A DNA stretch of 10,810 bases, taken from contig QFQR01000021.1 of NCBI GenBank assembly GCA_003243275.1, positions 1 through 10,810 of the forward strand, written 5' to 3'. This document shows, piece after piece, positions 6,880-10,810 of the stretch. The notes below the pieces were generated by a model that saw only the letters and a list, made by a program, of their open reading frames with translations, searched no databases and was not told the DNA's origin. How positions within the stretch are numbered: the stretch's first letter is position 1; each line of letters starts with the position of its first letter. This stretch comes from Leifsonia xyli. GTDB taxonomy: Bacteria; Actinomycetota; Actinomycetes; Actinomycetales; Microbacteriaceae. The translations under genes and the position numbers were made by a program.

Positions 6880-7082
6880 GGCGCGTCATCGGAGCTGCGA
6901 AAGCGATGCTGCGACAGATGCTGAGGCCGAGAGCCGTCAAGCGCGCCGACGAGGCGCTTCAGAGGGCGGACGCCAACCTCGCCGCGATCGACCGCCTGGC
7001 GGCGCGCGAGGCGACGGGTGCTGCGGCGCTCCGTGACCAGATCCGGCGGCTGCAGGACATCTTGAGAGAGGGGCGACGGTGA
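6876..7082 (+). CDS. Small basic coiled-coil protein (unknown)
   Basis: The product is 68 aa. Its first 24 residues are strongly basic (MRRVIGAAKAMLRQMLRPRA). The rest is a predicted helix with regularly spaced Leu/Ala and alternating charge (ADEALQRADANLAAIDRLAA, ALRDQIRRLQDILREGRR). No TM segment or signal peptide is present. Both ends overlap neighbours: ATGA with the gene before and TGATG with the gene after, so the three genes are translated as a block. It may pair with the coiled coil of the preceding product or sit on the inner face of the membrane. This is inferred from shape and linkage only; no family is recognised. Confidence 0.65.
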   Translation: MRRVIGAAKAMLRQMLRPRAVKRADEALQRADANLAAIDRLAAREATGAAALRDQIRRLQDILREGRR

Positions 7083-7561
7083 TGCTGATCGGCCGGGACT
7101 ACATCGCCTATGCGTTCGCGAACTCCGCTCTCCTGCTCGTGTGCGGCGCGGCCTGCGTCGTGTTCGCGATCCTCACGCTGAAGGGCGCACGGCAGCGGGA
7201 CAAGGACGTCACCCTCTGGTGGATCGTTCCGTGGAATGTCCTCACATGGTTTGCGGTCGCGCTCGTGCCGGCGCGCTGGATCTGGCCGCGCCTCGGCAAC
7301 CCGAAGCTCTCCGTCGACTTTCTCCGGACCGTCTACGAAACGCAGTCCGATTACGGGACCTATCTCGTCGGGACGTTTCTGCTGCTCGCCGTGGTGATCG
7401 GCAAGATCGCGATCATCTGGCGGTCGAGCAACTGGCGCGCCTCGATCCTCGCCGGACTGCTGATCGCGATCGCCGCCGTGTCGTGGGGCGCGACCACGTA
7501 TCATCTGAGAGAGATCGGGGATTTCTGCGCGAGCGACATGTTCGAGTGTCGCGTGAAGTAG
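7082..7561 (+). CDS. Four-helix membrane protein (unknown)
   Basis: The product is 159 aa from the ATG at 7082 (a GTG three bases earlier is also possible). There are four likely membrane segments at about residues 9-33, 44-68, 91-113 and 119-140, joined by short charged loops, with a 20-residue hydrophilic tail that contains two cysteines (FCASDMFEC). A strong purine-rich Shine-Dalgarno (GAGAGAGGGG, about 7064-7073) precedes it. It ends the overlapping cluster started by the membrane coiled-coil gene. As the only multi-helix membrane protein near the endolysin it could be the holin. At 159 residues and four helices it is not a standard class I or II holin, so an envelope or superinfection-exclusion protein is equally possible. 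Confidence 0.7.
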   Translation: MLIGRDYIAYAFANSALLLVCGAACVVFAILTLKGARQRDKDVTLWWIVPWNVLTWFAVALVPARWIWPRLGNPKLSVDFLRTVYETQSDYGTYLVGTFLLLAVVIGKIAIIWRSSNWRASILAGLLIAIAAVSWGATTYHLREIGDFCASDMFECRVK

Positions 7562-7627
7562 TTATCGACTTCACCTCGTCGTCACGTTACCAATGTGGGC
7601 TATTCGTAGTCCTGAGAGCCAATCTCG

Positions 7628-8338
7628 ATGAGCATCGTGACAAAGTATTGCTCCAAATCTGACCGTACTCACCTGTTGAAGGGACATCTTCGGCTTGGAA
7701 CACTTTCGAGTTTCAGGACAATGGAATATGGAGATGGAGGTTTATTTCAAGATTATGAAGAGGGAAGCCAAGGATACGCTATCGGCGGCCGGTTCGAAAA
7801 CAAGTCTCTAAGAGATAATATGAGGGATATTACCATTAAATCTATGACCAATTATTCTGACGGAAATTTGGTTGAGATCGGAGGTGAAGTAGATGCATTT
7901 ATATTCTGCACTTCAATTGGACATTTTGATAGAACATTATTATCAAGTATAAGGGAGGGTTTTGACGGATATGCTCCGAACCCTGAGAAGCAGGCATATG
8001 TAGAGTATGATCTAGATCGACTTACGTCGGCAATGAGTCGCTTGGCCGCTGAGCTTGCATATGGACCTCTCATCCACGGTCCAATTGAGTATGGACAGAG
8101 ACTTCATTTCATTGACGCGGCGAATGAACCTGACGCGATTGTAGACCCGCCAAGTTCGACTATCAGGGATGCTATACTGAGAAAGCCGGTTCTATTTTCT
8201 CATGAAAAAGAGTATCGCCACGCGATTCAGTTTACGGATGAATCCTACTCTTCTCTATTTACTAATGCCCTAGACCCGTCCATCTCAACTGAATTCATTA
8301 AAGCTATACATGATGAGGGGCATTTTTTCGAGTGTTAA
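7628..8338 (+). CDS. AT-rich cargo gene, DUF2971-like protein
   Basis: The product is 236 aa. Composition sets it apart: 18 of 60 bases are G+C in 7801-7860, against 44 of 60 in 7141-7200, with many AGA, ATA and TTA codons, so it was probably acquired from a lower-GC source. The layout resembles DUF2971-type proteins: an N-terminal YCSKSDRTHLLKGHLRLGTL block with SFR at 28-30 and E33, then D42 and E45-G46, a FCTS block (93-96), and a late H-E-K-E-Y-R motif (192-197). These proteins are frequent in prophages and defence islands, but their activity is unknown. No signal peptide or TM segment is present, so it is cytoplasmic. It stands alone at the end of the prophage genes. A defence or superinfection-exclusion role is inferred from location and composition. 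The Shine-Dalgarno is weak (GAGAG, about 10 bases upstream). Confidence 0.7.
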   Translation: MSIVTKYCSKSDRTHLLKGHLRLGTLSSFRTMEYGDGGLFQDYEEGSQGYAIGGRFENKSLRDNMRDITIKSMTNYSDGNLVEIGGEVDAFIFCTSIGHFDRTLLSSIREGFDGYAPNPEKQAYVEYDLDRLTSAMSRLAAELAYGPLIHGPIEYGQRLHFIDAANEPDAIVDPPSSTIRDAILRKPVLFSHEKEYRHAIQFTDESYSSLFTNALDPSISTEFIKAIHDEGHFFEC

Positions 8339-8414
8339 GAAATTGAATGTTCTGCAATTGCACCGCAGCGCGCGGCGCCGGCTAGGGGGCTTGTGCGTTT
8401 CACGGCTCTGTTAG
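8339..8414. other. Candidate prophage right boundary
   Basis: Composition returns from AT-rich to GC-rich here, and gene content changes from phage to host-like. The stretch contains a short palindrome GCAATTGC (8354-8361) and a GC-rich block at 8366-8384. No tRNA end, integrase core site or terminal repeat could be shown without the left end of the prophage. Confidence 0.3.
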
Positions 8415-8594
8415 TCACCCCGCGACCGCTCGCCAGACGATCATCGCGACGGCGGCCCAGATGGCGAGGCTGAGCGCGATCCCGCCGACGCCGAGCACTG
8501 CCCGGCCGACCGGTCGTGCATAGACGCGATCCAGCACGCCGAACGCTCGTAGCATCCAGCCGCGTGGCTCGTCGTCTCGCCCCCTTGTTCTCAT
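8415..8594 (-). CDS. Single-TM microprotein divergent from an SOS box
   Basis: The product is 59 aa from the ATG at 8594, or 46 aa from the ATG at 8555. An arginine-rich start is followed by a soluble segment (WMLRAFGVLDRVYARPVG), then one strong membrane helix (AVLGVGGIALSLAIWAAVAM, continuing IVWRAVAG). No family is recognised. The LexA box at 8587-8601 overlaps the longer start. From the shorter start it would lie 31 bases upstream, a better promoter distance, so the 46-aa form may be the real one; neither start has a clear Shine-Dalgarno. A frame extension to 8744 would overlap the divergent gene and is unlikely. Small LexA-controlled inner-membrane proteins such as Caulobacter SidA block cell division; the comparison here rests on size, topology and promoter only. 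Confidence 0.5.
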   Translation of the reverse strand: MRTRGRDDEPRGWMLRAFGVLDRVYARPVGRAVLGVGGIALSLAIWAAVAMIVWRAVAG

Positions 8595-8601
8595 TTTGTT
8601 C
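8587..8601. promoter_or_regulatory. LexA (SOS) box, GTTC-N7-GTTC
   Basis: GTTC at 8587-8590 and GTTC at 8598-8601 are separated by exactly seven bases (TCATTTT). This is the direct-repeat LexA operator known from alphaproteobacteria. Its flanks also repeat, with TTGTTCTCAT appearing twice in a row. It lies 38 bases before the ATG at 8640 and 31 bases before the minus-strand ATG at 8555, so LexA bound here could repress both directions. The upstream TTGTTC at 8585-8590 may serve as a -35 element for the plus-strand gene, which would place the operator over the promoter. Confidence 0.8.
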
Positions 8602-8639
8602 TCATGGAATCCATGTCCTGTCACGAGGGAGATGGGATC

Positions 8640-8873
8640 ATGGCACGACAGGTGGGGCCGGCCGAGTCGATCGACGAGATGTTTGCGGACGAACGCCTGG
8701 CGGCGCAGGCCGCTGAGATTGAGGCGCTGATCGAACGGGCGCATGGCGACCCGCGAGAGGCGATCGGCGCGCTGCTGGTCCAGCTTGCGGAAGTGGAGCG
8801 GGCGAGGGCGGAGGCGGATCGCGCGGTCTCCCTGGGCTACCGGCGCGGCCTCCAGCCAGCCCGGCCGGCGTGA
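8640..8873 (+). CDS. Small helical protein, first gene of an SOS-box operon
   Basis: The product is 77 aa, Ala/Glu/Arg-rich and helical throughout (ESIDEMFADERLAAQAAEIE, REAIGALLVQLAEVERARAE), with a basic tail. No family is recognised. The ATG at 8640 has a strong Shine-Dalgarno (GAGGGAG, 8623-8629, about 10 bases upstream). An in-frame ATG at 8604 would put the start next to the LexA box and lacks a ribosome site. The stop overlaps the GTG of the following gene (GTGA), so the two are translated together. With the LexA box 38 bases upstream, expression is probably induced by DNA damage. It may be an adaptor or partner for the cysteine protein that follows, which is inference from linkage. 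Confidence 0.7.
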   Translation: MARQVGPAESIDEMFADERLAAQAAEIEALIERAHGDPREAIGALLVQLAEVERARAEADRAVSLGYRRGLQPARPA

Positions 8874-9208
8874 ACGACGTTCCGGATCGGCTCTCCGGCT
8901 ATCCGTGGGTGATCGTCCGCATCGCGTGCATGCAATGTCCGCGGCGCGGCGCCTATCGGCTGGCGCGGCTGGCGGCCCGGCTCGGACCGGAGGCCTCGCT
9001 CGAGGAGGTCGTTCTCGACGTCTCCCGCGACTGTCCGTATCGCTCGGAGACGCCGCGTCGGCGCGAGCGAAAGTATGGCCCCAACTGCAAGGCCTATCTG
9101 CCCGACCTTTCCGGCGCTCGCCCTCCGCCTGATCTGCCGCCAGGCATGAGGCGGCTACGCGTGATCAAGGGCGGCGCTGGCGACAAGCCGAAGGACGCTG
9201 CAGAGTAG
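8870..9208 (+). CDS. Four-cysteine, probably zinc-binding protein (unknown)
   Basis: The product is 112 aa from a GTG at 8870 that overlaps the preceding stop. It has C20-x2-C23 (IACMQCPRRGAYRLARL), then C55 in SRDCPYR and C73 in YGPNCKAYLPDL. This spacing suggests a zinc-ribbon-like site. The segment RLGPEASLEEVVLDVSRDCP looks like a conserved core; from memory it resembles uncharacterised small proteins common in Rhizobiales genomes, but this could not be verified. The tail is Pro-rich and then basic (MRRLRVIKGG). No signal peptide or TM segment is present, so it is cytoplasmic. As the second gene downstream of the LexA box it may act in the DNA-damage response, possibly binding nucleic acid. 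Confidence 0.7.
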   Translation: MNDVPDRLSGYPWVIVRIACMQCPRRGAYRLARLAARLGPEASLEEVVLDVSRDCPYRSETPRRRERKYGPNCKAYLPDLSGARPPPDLPPGMRRLRVIKGGAGDKPKDAAE

Positions 9209-9338
9209 ATGAGGCCACCGCGACGTTCGCGTATGAGCCGCGCAGACGCCGGATTCCATAAGGACCTTTATATACCAGTATAACGGCTCGCCCTCTTACG
9301 GGATGTTTCCGCCATCCTCCCGGGATTTCACTGCCGTC

Positions 9339-9358
9339 TACCCGGAACGTTTCCGGTA
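9339..9358. promoter_or_regulatory. Near-perfect 20-bp palindrome upstream of the secreted-protein gene
   Basis: TACCCGGAACGTTTCCGGTA pairs with itself at nine of ten positions, counting one G-T pair. One more C-G pair adds at each end (9338/9359), and a short GCC/GGC pair lies beyond. It sits 36 bases before the ATG at 9395. No T-run follows, so a terminator is unlikely. An operator, or a hairpin in the mRNA leader, fits better. Confidence 0.45.
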
Positions 9359-9394
9359 GTGGCGGCTTGAACTCATTATCAAGAGGAGAAATTC

Positions 9395-9694
9395 ATGCGT
9401 ATTATCGCCGCCGCTACGCTGTCGCTGTTGATGAGCGCTGCCGCATTCGCTCAGACGACGCCTTCGACAAATGACGGTCCGGCGCCGGCCGGCCAGCAGC
9501 CCAAAGTCGACGAAAAACAGTCTTCTCCCGGCGCCACAGGCGCGATGCAGAACGAGGTTGGGGCGATCGCCACCAGTCCTCAGGACGTGCGCAAGCAGAA
9601 CGAGGCTGTCGGGCCCGCGGGCAAGCAAACGACATCGCCGGGTACGGTCGGCGCTACGCCGGGCAGCGACCCGGCGACGCCGAAGCCGAAGTGA
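9395..9694 (+). CDS. Secreted small Pro/Gly/Thr-rich protein (unknown)
   Basis: The product is 99 aa. Residues 1-19 form a typical Sec signal peptide (MRIIAAATLSLLMSAAAFA) with cleavage expected after A19, before Q20-T21. The mature 80 residues have low complexity, rich in Gly, Pro, Ala, Thr and Gln (PAPAGQQPKVDEKQSSPGAT, TTSPGTVGATPGSDP). It is probably disordered in the periplasm or outside the cell. No cysteine follows the signal, so it is not a lipoprotein. The Shine-Dalgarno is strong (AGAGGAGAA, 9382-9390). The stop overlaps a possible GTG of the next frame, and a 67-aa membrane protein follows closely. Pro/Gly-rich exported proteins of this kind are widespread in Rhizobiales with no known role; none is claimed here. 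Confidence 0.75.
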   Translation: MRIIAAATLSLLMSAAAFAQTTPSTNDGPAPAGQQPKVDEKQSSPGATGAMQNEVGAIATSPQDVRKQNEAVGPAGKQTTSPGTVGATPGSDPATPKPK

Positions 9695-9705
9695 TCGAGG
9701 CGGCA

Positions 9706-9909
9706 ATGGCGCGATCCGACGAAGCGGAGGGTGGTCCGAAAGGACGCCGGAAAAACCGGACGGCGCTCATGATCATGATCGCGGCATTCGTCGCCGCCCT
9801 GATTGGCGCCATCGGATGGGGCGGCTTCCTGGTTCCACCATCCAAAGACGGCGATCTGAACTCGCGGCCGGTTGACGGATCGACTGGCGTTAAACCGAAG
9901 TCGTTCTGA
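9706..9909 (+). CDS. Small single-TM protein (unknown)
   Basis: The product is 67 aa from the ATG at 9706, which has GAGG 5 bases upstream; GTG at 9691, overlapping the preceding stop, would add 5 residues. A basic, hydrophilic N-terminus (MARSDEAEGGPKGRRKNRT) precedes one membrane helix at about residues 20-42 (LMIMIAAFVAALIGAIGWGG). A 25-residue Pro/Gly/Asp tail follows. The positive charge before the helix predicts N-in, C-out topology, which would put the tail on the same side of the membrane as the secreted protein from the gene just upstream. The two are likely one operon. No family is recognised. Confidence 0.65.
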   Translation: MARSDEAEGGPKGRRKNRTALMIMIAAFVAALIGAIGWGGFLVPPSKDGDLNSRPVDGSTGVKPKSF

Positions 9910-9922
9910 TCAACGCAGCAGA

Positions 9923-9946
9923 CGCCTCGCTTAGCTGGGCGAGGCG
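9923..9946 (+). terminator. Stem-loop after the small TM gene
   Basis: A perfect 8-bp stem, CGCCTCGC (9923-9930) with GCGAGGCG (9939-9946), has an 8-base loop and starts 13 bases after the stop at 9909. It lacks a T-run, so it may be a weak or rho-assisted terminator, or an mRNA 3' stabiliser. A second short stem (GGCCG/CGGCC) lies near 9959-9973. Confidence 0.45.
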
Positions 9947-10039
9947 CGAGCTGGCGATGGCCGCTCGACGGCCGGCACGCCACGGTCGCTCGCGTTCCCC
10001 CAACATCGCTCACGCGCGAAGTGCGCGCTGGAGAATCCC

Positions 10040-10201
10040 ATGACCGGAAATGAAATGGTTCCGACGCTCATGTTCGGCACGTTCGGCGTCGTGCTCATCG
10101 TCGCGATCGGCTCGTTGTTTTGGTTTCTCCGCAAGCGGAGCAACCGCGAGGCCTTCAAGCGCGCGCACGGGGTCGACGAGGATCTGGGAGAGCGGAAGTG
10201 A
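10040..10201 (+). CDS. 53-aa single-TM protein coupled to the SpoIIAA-like gene
   Basis: The product is 53 aa. A short N-terminus (MTGNEMVP) leads into a membrane helix at about residues 9-30 (TLMFGTFGVVLIVAIGSLFW), followed by a charged tail with R31-K32-R33 at the membrane edge (RKRSNREAFKRAHGVDEDLG). The positive side suggests N-out, C-in. GGAG at 10030-10033 precedes the ATG. The stop overlaps the GTG of the next gene (GTGA), so the two products are made together and may interact at the inner membrane. No family is recognised, and the N-terminus is too short for a cleaved signal peptide. Confidence 0.65.
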   Translation: MTGNEMVPTLMFGTFGVVLIVAIGSLFWFLRKRSNREAFKRAHGVDEDLGERK

Positions 10202-10608
10202 GCGGCGCATCCTCGCCGGAAGGATCGATCGCGCGGCTCGACGCGCCGCGGCCCGATCTTCTCGCTTTCGAGATCCGAGCCAAGATCAGCAAGCCGGACA
10301 TCGAGTGGATGTCCGAAATCGTCGACGACGCCTTCGACAGGCTCGGCGAAGTCGACATGCTGCTGGTCATGAAGAACTACGACGGCACGGAGCTTGGGGC
10401 GCGCTTCAGCGGCGAGGCGGCAGCGGCGCAGATCCGTGCGCTCGGCCATGTGCGCCGCTATGCGGTGGTCGGCGCCCCGGCCTGGGCGAGCGCCATGATT
10501 GAGATGTCTGGCAAGGTGACCCCGGTCGAAACGAAGACGTTTGAGCTTGAGGAGGCCGCGCAGGCCTGGGCATGGGTGGACGAGGGCAGAGTGGACGGTC
10601 CGGGCTGA
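10198..10608 (+). CDS. SpoIIAA-like (STAS-fold) protein
   Basis: The product is 136 aa from GTG at 10198, overlapping the stop before it and preceded by GGGAG (about 10186-10190). An N-terminal tail of about 20 residues is followed by the SpoIIAA-like pattern: FEIRAKISKPDIEWM, a helix (IVDDAFDRLG), the core strand VDMLLVMKNYDGTE, then GHVRRYAVVGAPAWASAM, and finally FELEEAAQAWAWV. This matches the SpoIIAA-like Pfam group, whose fold is shared with anti-sigma factor antagonists and lipid/ion-transport STAS domains. Actual roles are largely unknown. No conserved phospho-serine motif can be assigned by eye. Coupling to a TM microprotein suggests a membrane-linked role, which is inference. Confidence 0.8.
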   Translation: MSGASSPEGSIARLDAPRPDLLAFEIRAKISKPDIEWMSEIVDDAFDRLGEVDMLLVMKNYDGTELGARFSGEAAAAQIRALGHVRRYAVVGAPAWASAMIEMSGKVTPVETKTFELEEAAQAWAWVDEGRVDGPG

Positions 10609-10633
10609 CGCTCGGCGCGACCGCGGCTACGGT
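10605..10633 (+). promoter_or_regulatory. Candidate promoter of the SRAP gene
   Basis: CTGACG (10605-10610) resembles the TTGACG -35 element common in alphaproteobacteria. TACGGT (10628-10633) fits a -10 element, at the ideal 17-base spacing. The start point would fall near 10640-10642, on or next to the ATG, so the mRNA may be leaderless. A perfect 7-bp hairpin (10617-10623 with 10630-10636) overlaps the -10 region. Confidence 0.45.
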
Positions 10634-10641
10634 CGCCGCCC

Positions 10642-10810
10642 ATGTGCAATCTGTATTCGCTCACCAAGGGGCAGGCTGCGATCCGTGAGCTGACGCGCGC
10701 GATGGTCGACCGCGCCGGCAACCTTCCGAGCATGCCAGGCATCTTTCCGGACTATGAGGCCCCGATCGTCCGCAACGGCGCGGAGGGCCGCGAACTCGTG
10801 CTGGCGCGGT
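10642..10810 (+). CDS. SRAP (SOS response-associated peptidase, HMCES/YedK family), 5' part
   Basis: The first 56 codons are present, and the gene runs off the right edge. It starts M-C-N-L-Y: the cysteine at position 2 is the catalytic residue, exposed after removal of Met, that forms a covalent link to abasic sites in single-stranded DNA. DRAGNLPSMPGIFPDYEAPI and VRNGAEGRELVLAR follow, the typical N-terminal block of the alphaproteobacterial branch. Remaining active-site residues (a Glu and a His in the family) would lie beyond the window. No Shine-Dalgarno is visible, which fits a leaderless transcript. The family protects abasic sites during replication. No LexA box is seen directly upstream, so SOS control of this gene is not supported by the sequence. 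Confidence 0.9.
   Translation, partial: MCNLYSLTKGQAAIRELTRAMVDRAGNLPSMPGIFPDYEAPIVRNGAEGRELVLAR

Noticed and set aside
8396..8408. Match to the phage Mu transposase-site core (GCGTTTCACG)
   Set aside because: Only ten bases, single copy, recalled from memory and with no second site nearby; not enough to call a transposition end.
9344..9369. EcfG general-stress promoter (GGAAC ... CGTT)
   Set aside because: GGAAC is present at 9344-9348 but no CGTT occurs at the required 16-18-base spacing; GGAAC is part of the palindrome.
1..10810. CRISPR array, tRNA, rRNA or insertion sequence
   Set aside because: Looked for regular short repeats with spacers, tRNA-like T-loops and transposase genes; none found. 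The only regular repeats are the in-frame blades.

Overview
The window is GC-rich (a hand count of 7141-7200 gives 44 of 60 G+C), with tightly packed genes joined by ATGA and GTGA overlaps. The host is most likely an alphaproteobacterium of the Rhizobiales/Hyphomicrobiales type. The best single clue is a perfect GTTC-N7-GTTC LexA box, the alphaproteobacterial form, at 8587-8601. The composition and the type of small hypothetical proteins agree. Genus cannot be read from this window.

Region 1 (1-4591) is the distal half of a Mu-like contractile-tail module in canonical order: baseplate hub gp44 (C-terminal part only), gp45 spike, gp46, gp47 baseplate J, gp48, a tail fibre, and a 56-aa protein. 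A rho-independent terminator at 4624-4647 ends the unit. The tail fibre is notable: seven perfectly phased 46-residue repeats that read as a closed seven-bladed beta-propeller.

Region 2 (4665-7561) begins with an endolysin (N-acetylmuramidase domain plus peptidoglycan-binding domain). A lone minus-strand gene at 5519-5917 follows, with its own apparent promoter and an operator-like palindrome. Then come four tightly linked plus-strand genes: a lipoprotein, a membrane-anchored coiled-coil protein, a small basic coiled-coil protein and a four-helix membrane protein. They sit where a phage lysis cassette (holin/spanins) would be, but none is a recognisable holin or spanin.

Region 3 (7628-8338) holds one strikingly AT-rich gene (18 of 60 G+C in 7801-7860). 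It is probably foreign cargo (a 'moron') at the prophage edge, and its product has DUF2971-like features. The prophage boundary probably lies between about 8339 and 8414, but no att site or terminal repeat could be proven.

Region 4 (8415-10810) looks like host chromosome. The LexA box sits between a minus-strand single-TM microprotein gene and a plus-strand pair (a helical 77-aa protein and a four-cysteine, probably zinc-binding, 112-aa protein). These are followed by a secreted Pro/Gly-rich protein coupled to a 67-aa TM protein, a 53-aa TM protein coupled to a SpoIIAA-like (STAS-fold) protein, and the first 56 codons of an SRAP/HMCES abasic-site protease-like gene with a promoter arrangement suggesting a leaderless mRNA. 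The LexA box and SRAP give this flank a DNA-damage flavour; direct co-regulation of SRAP is not shown.
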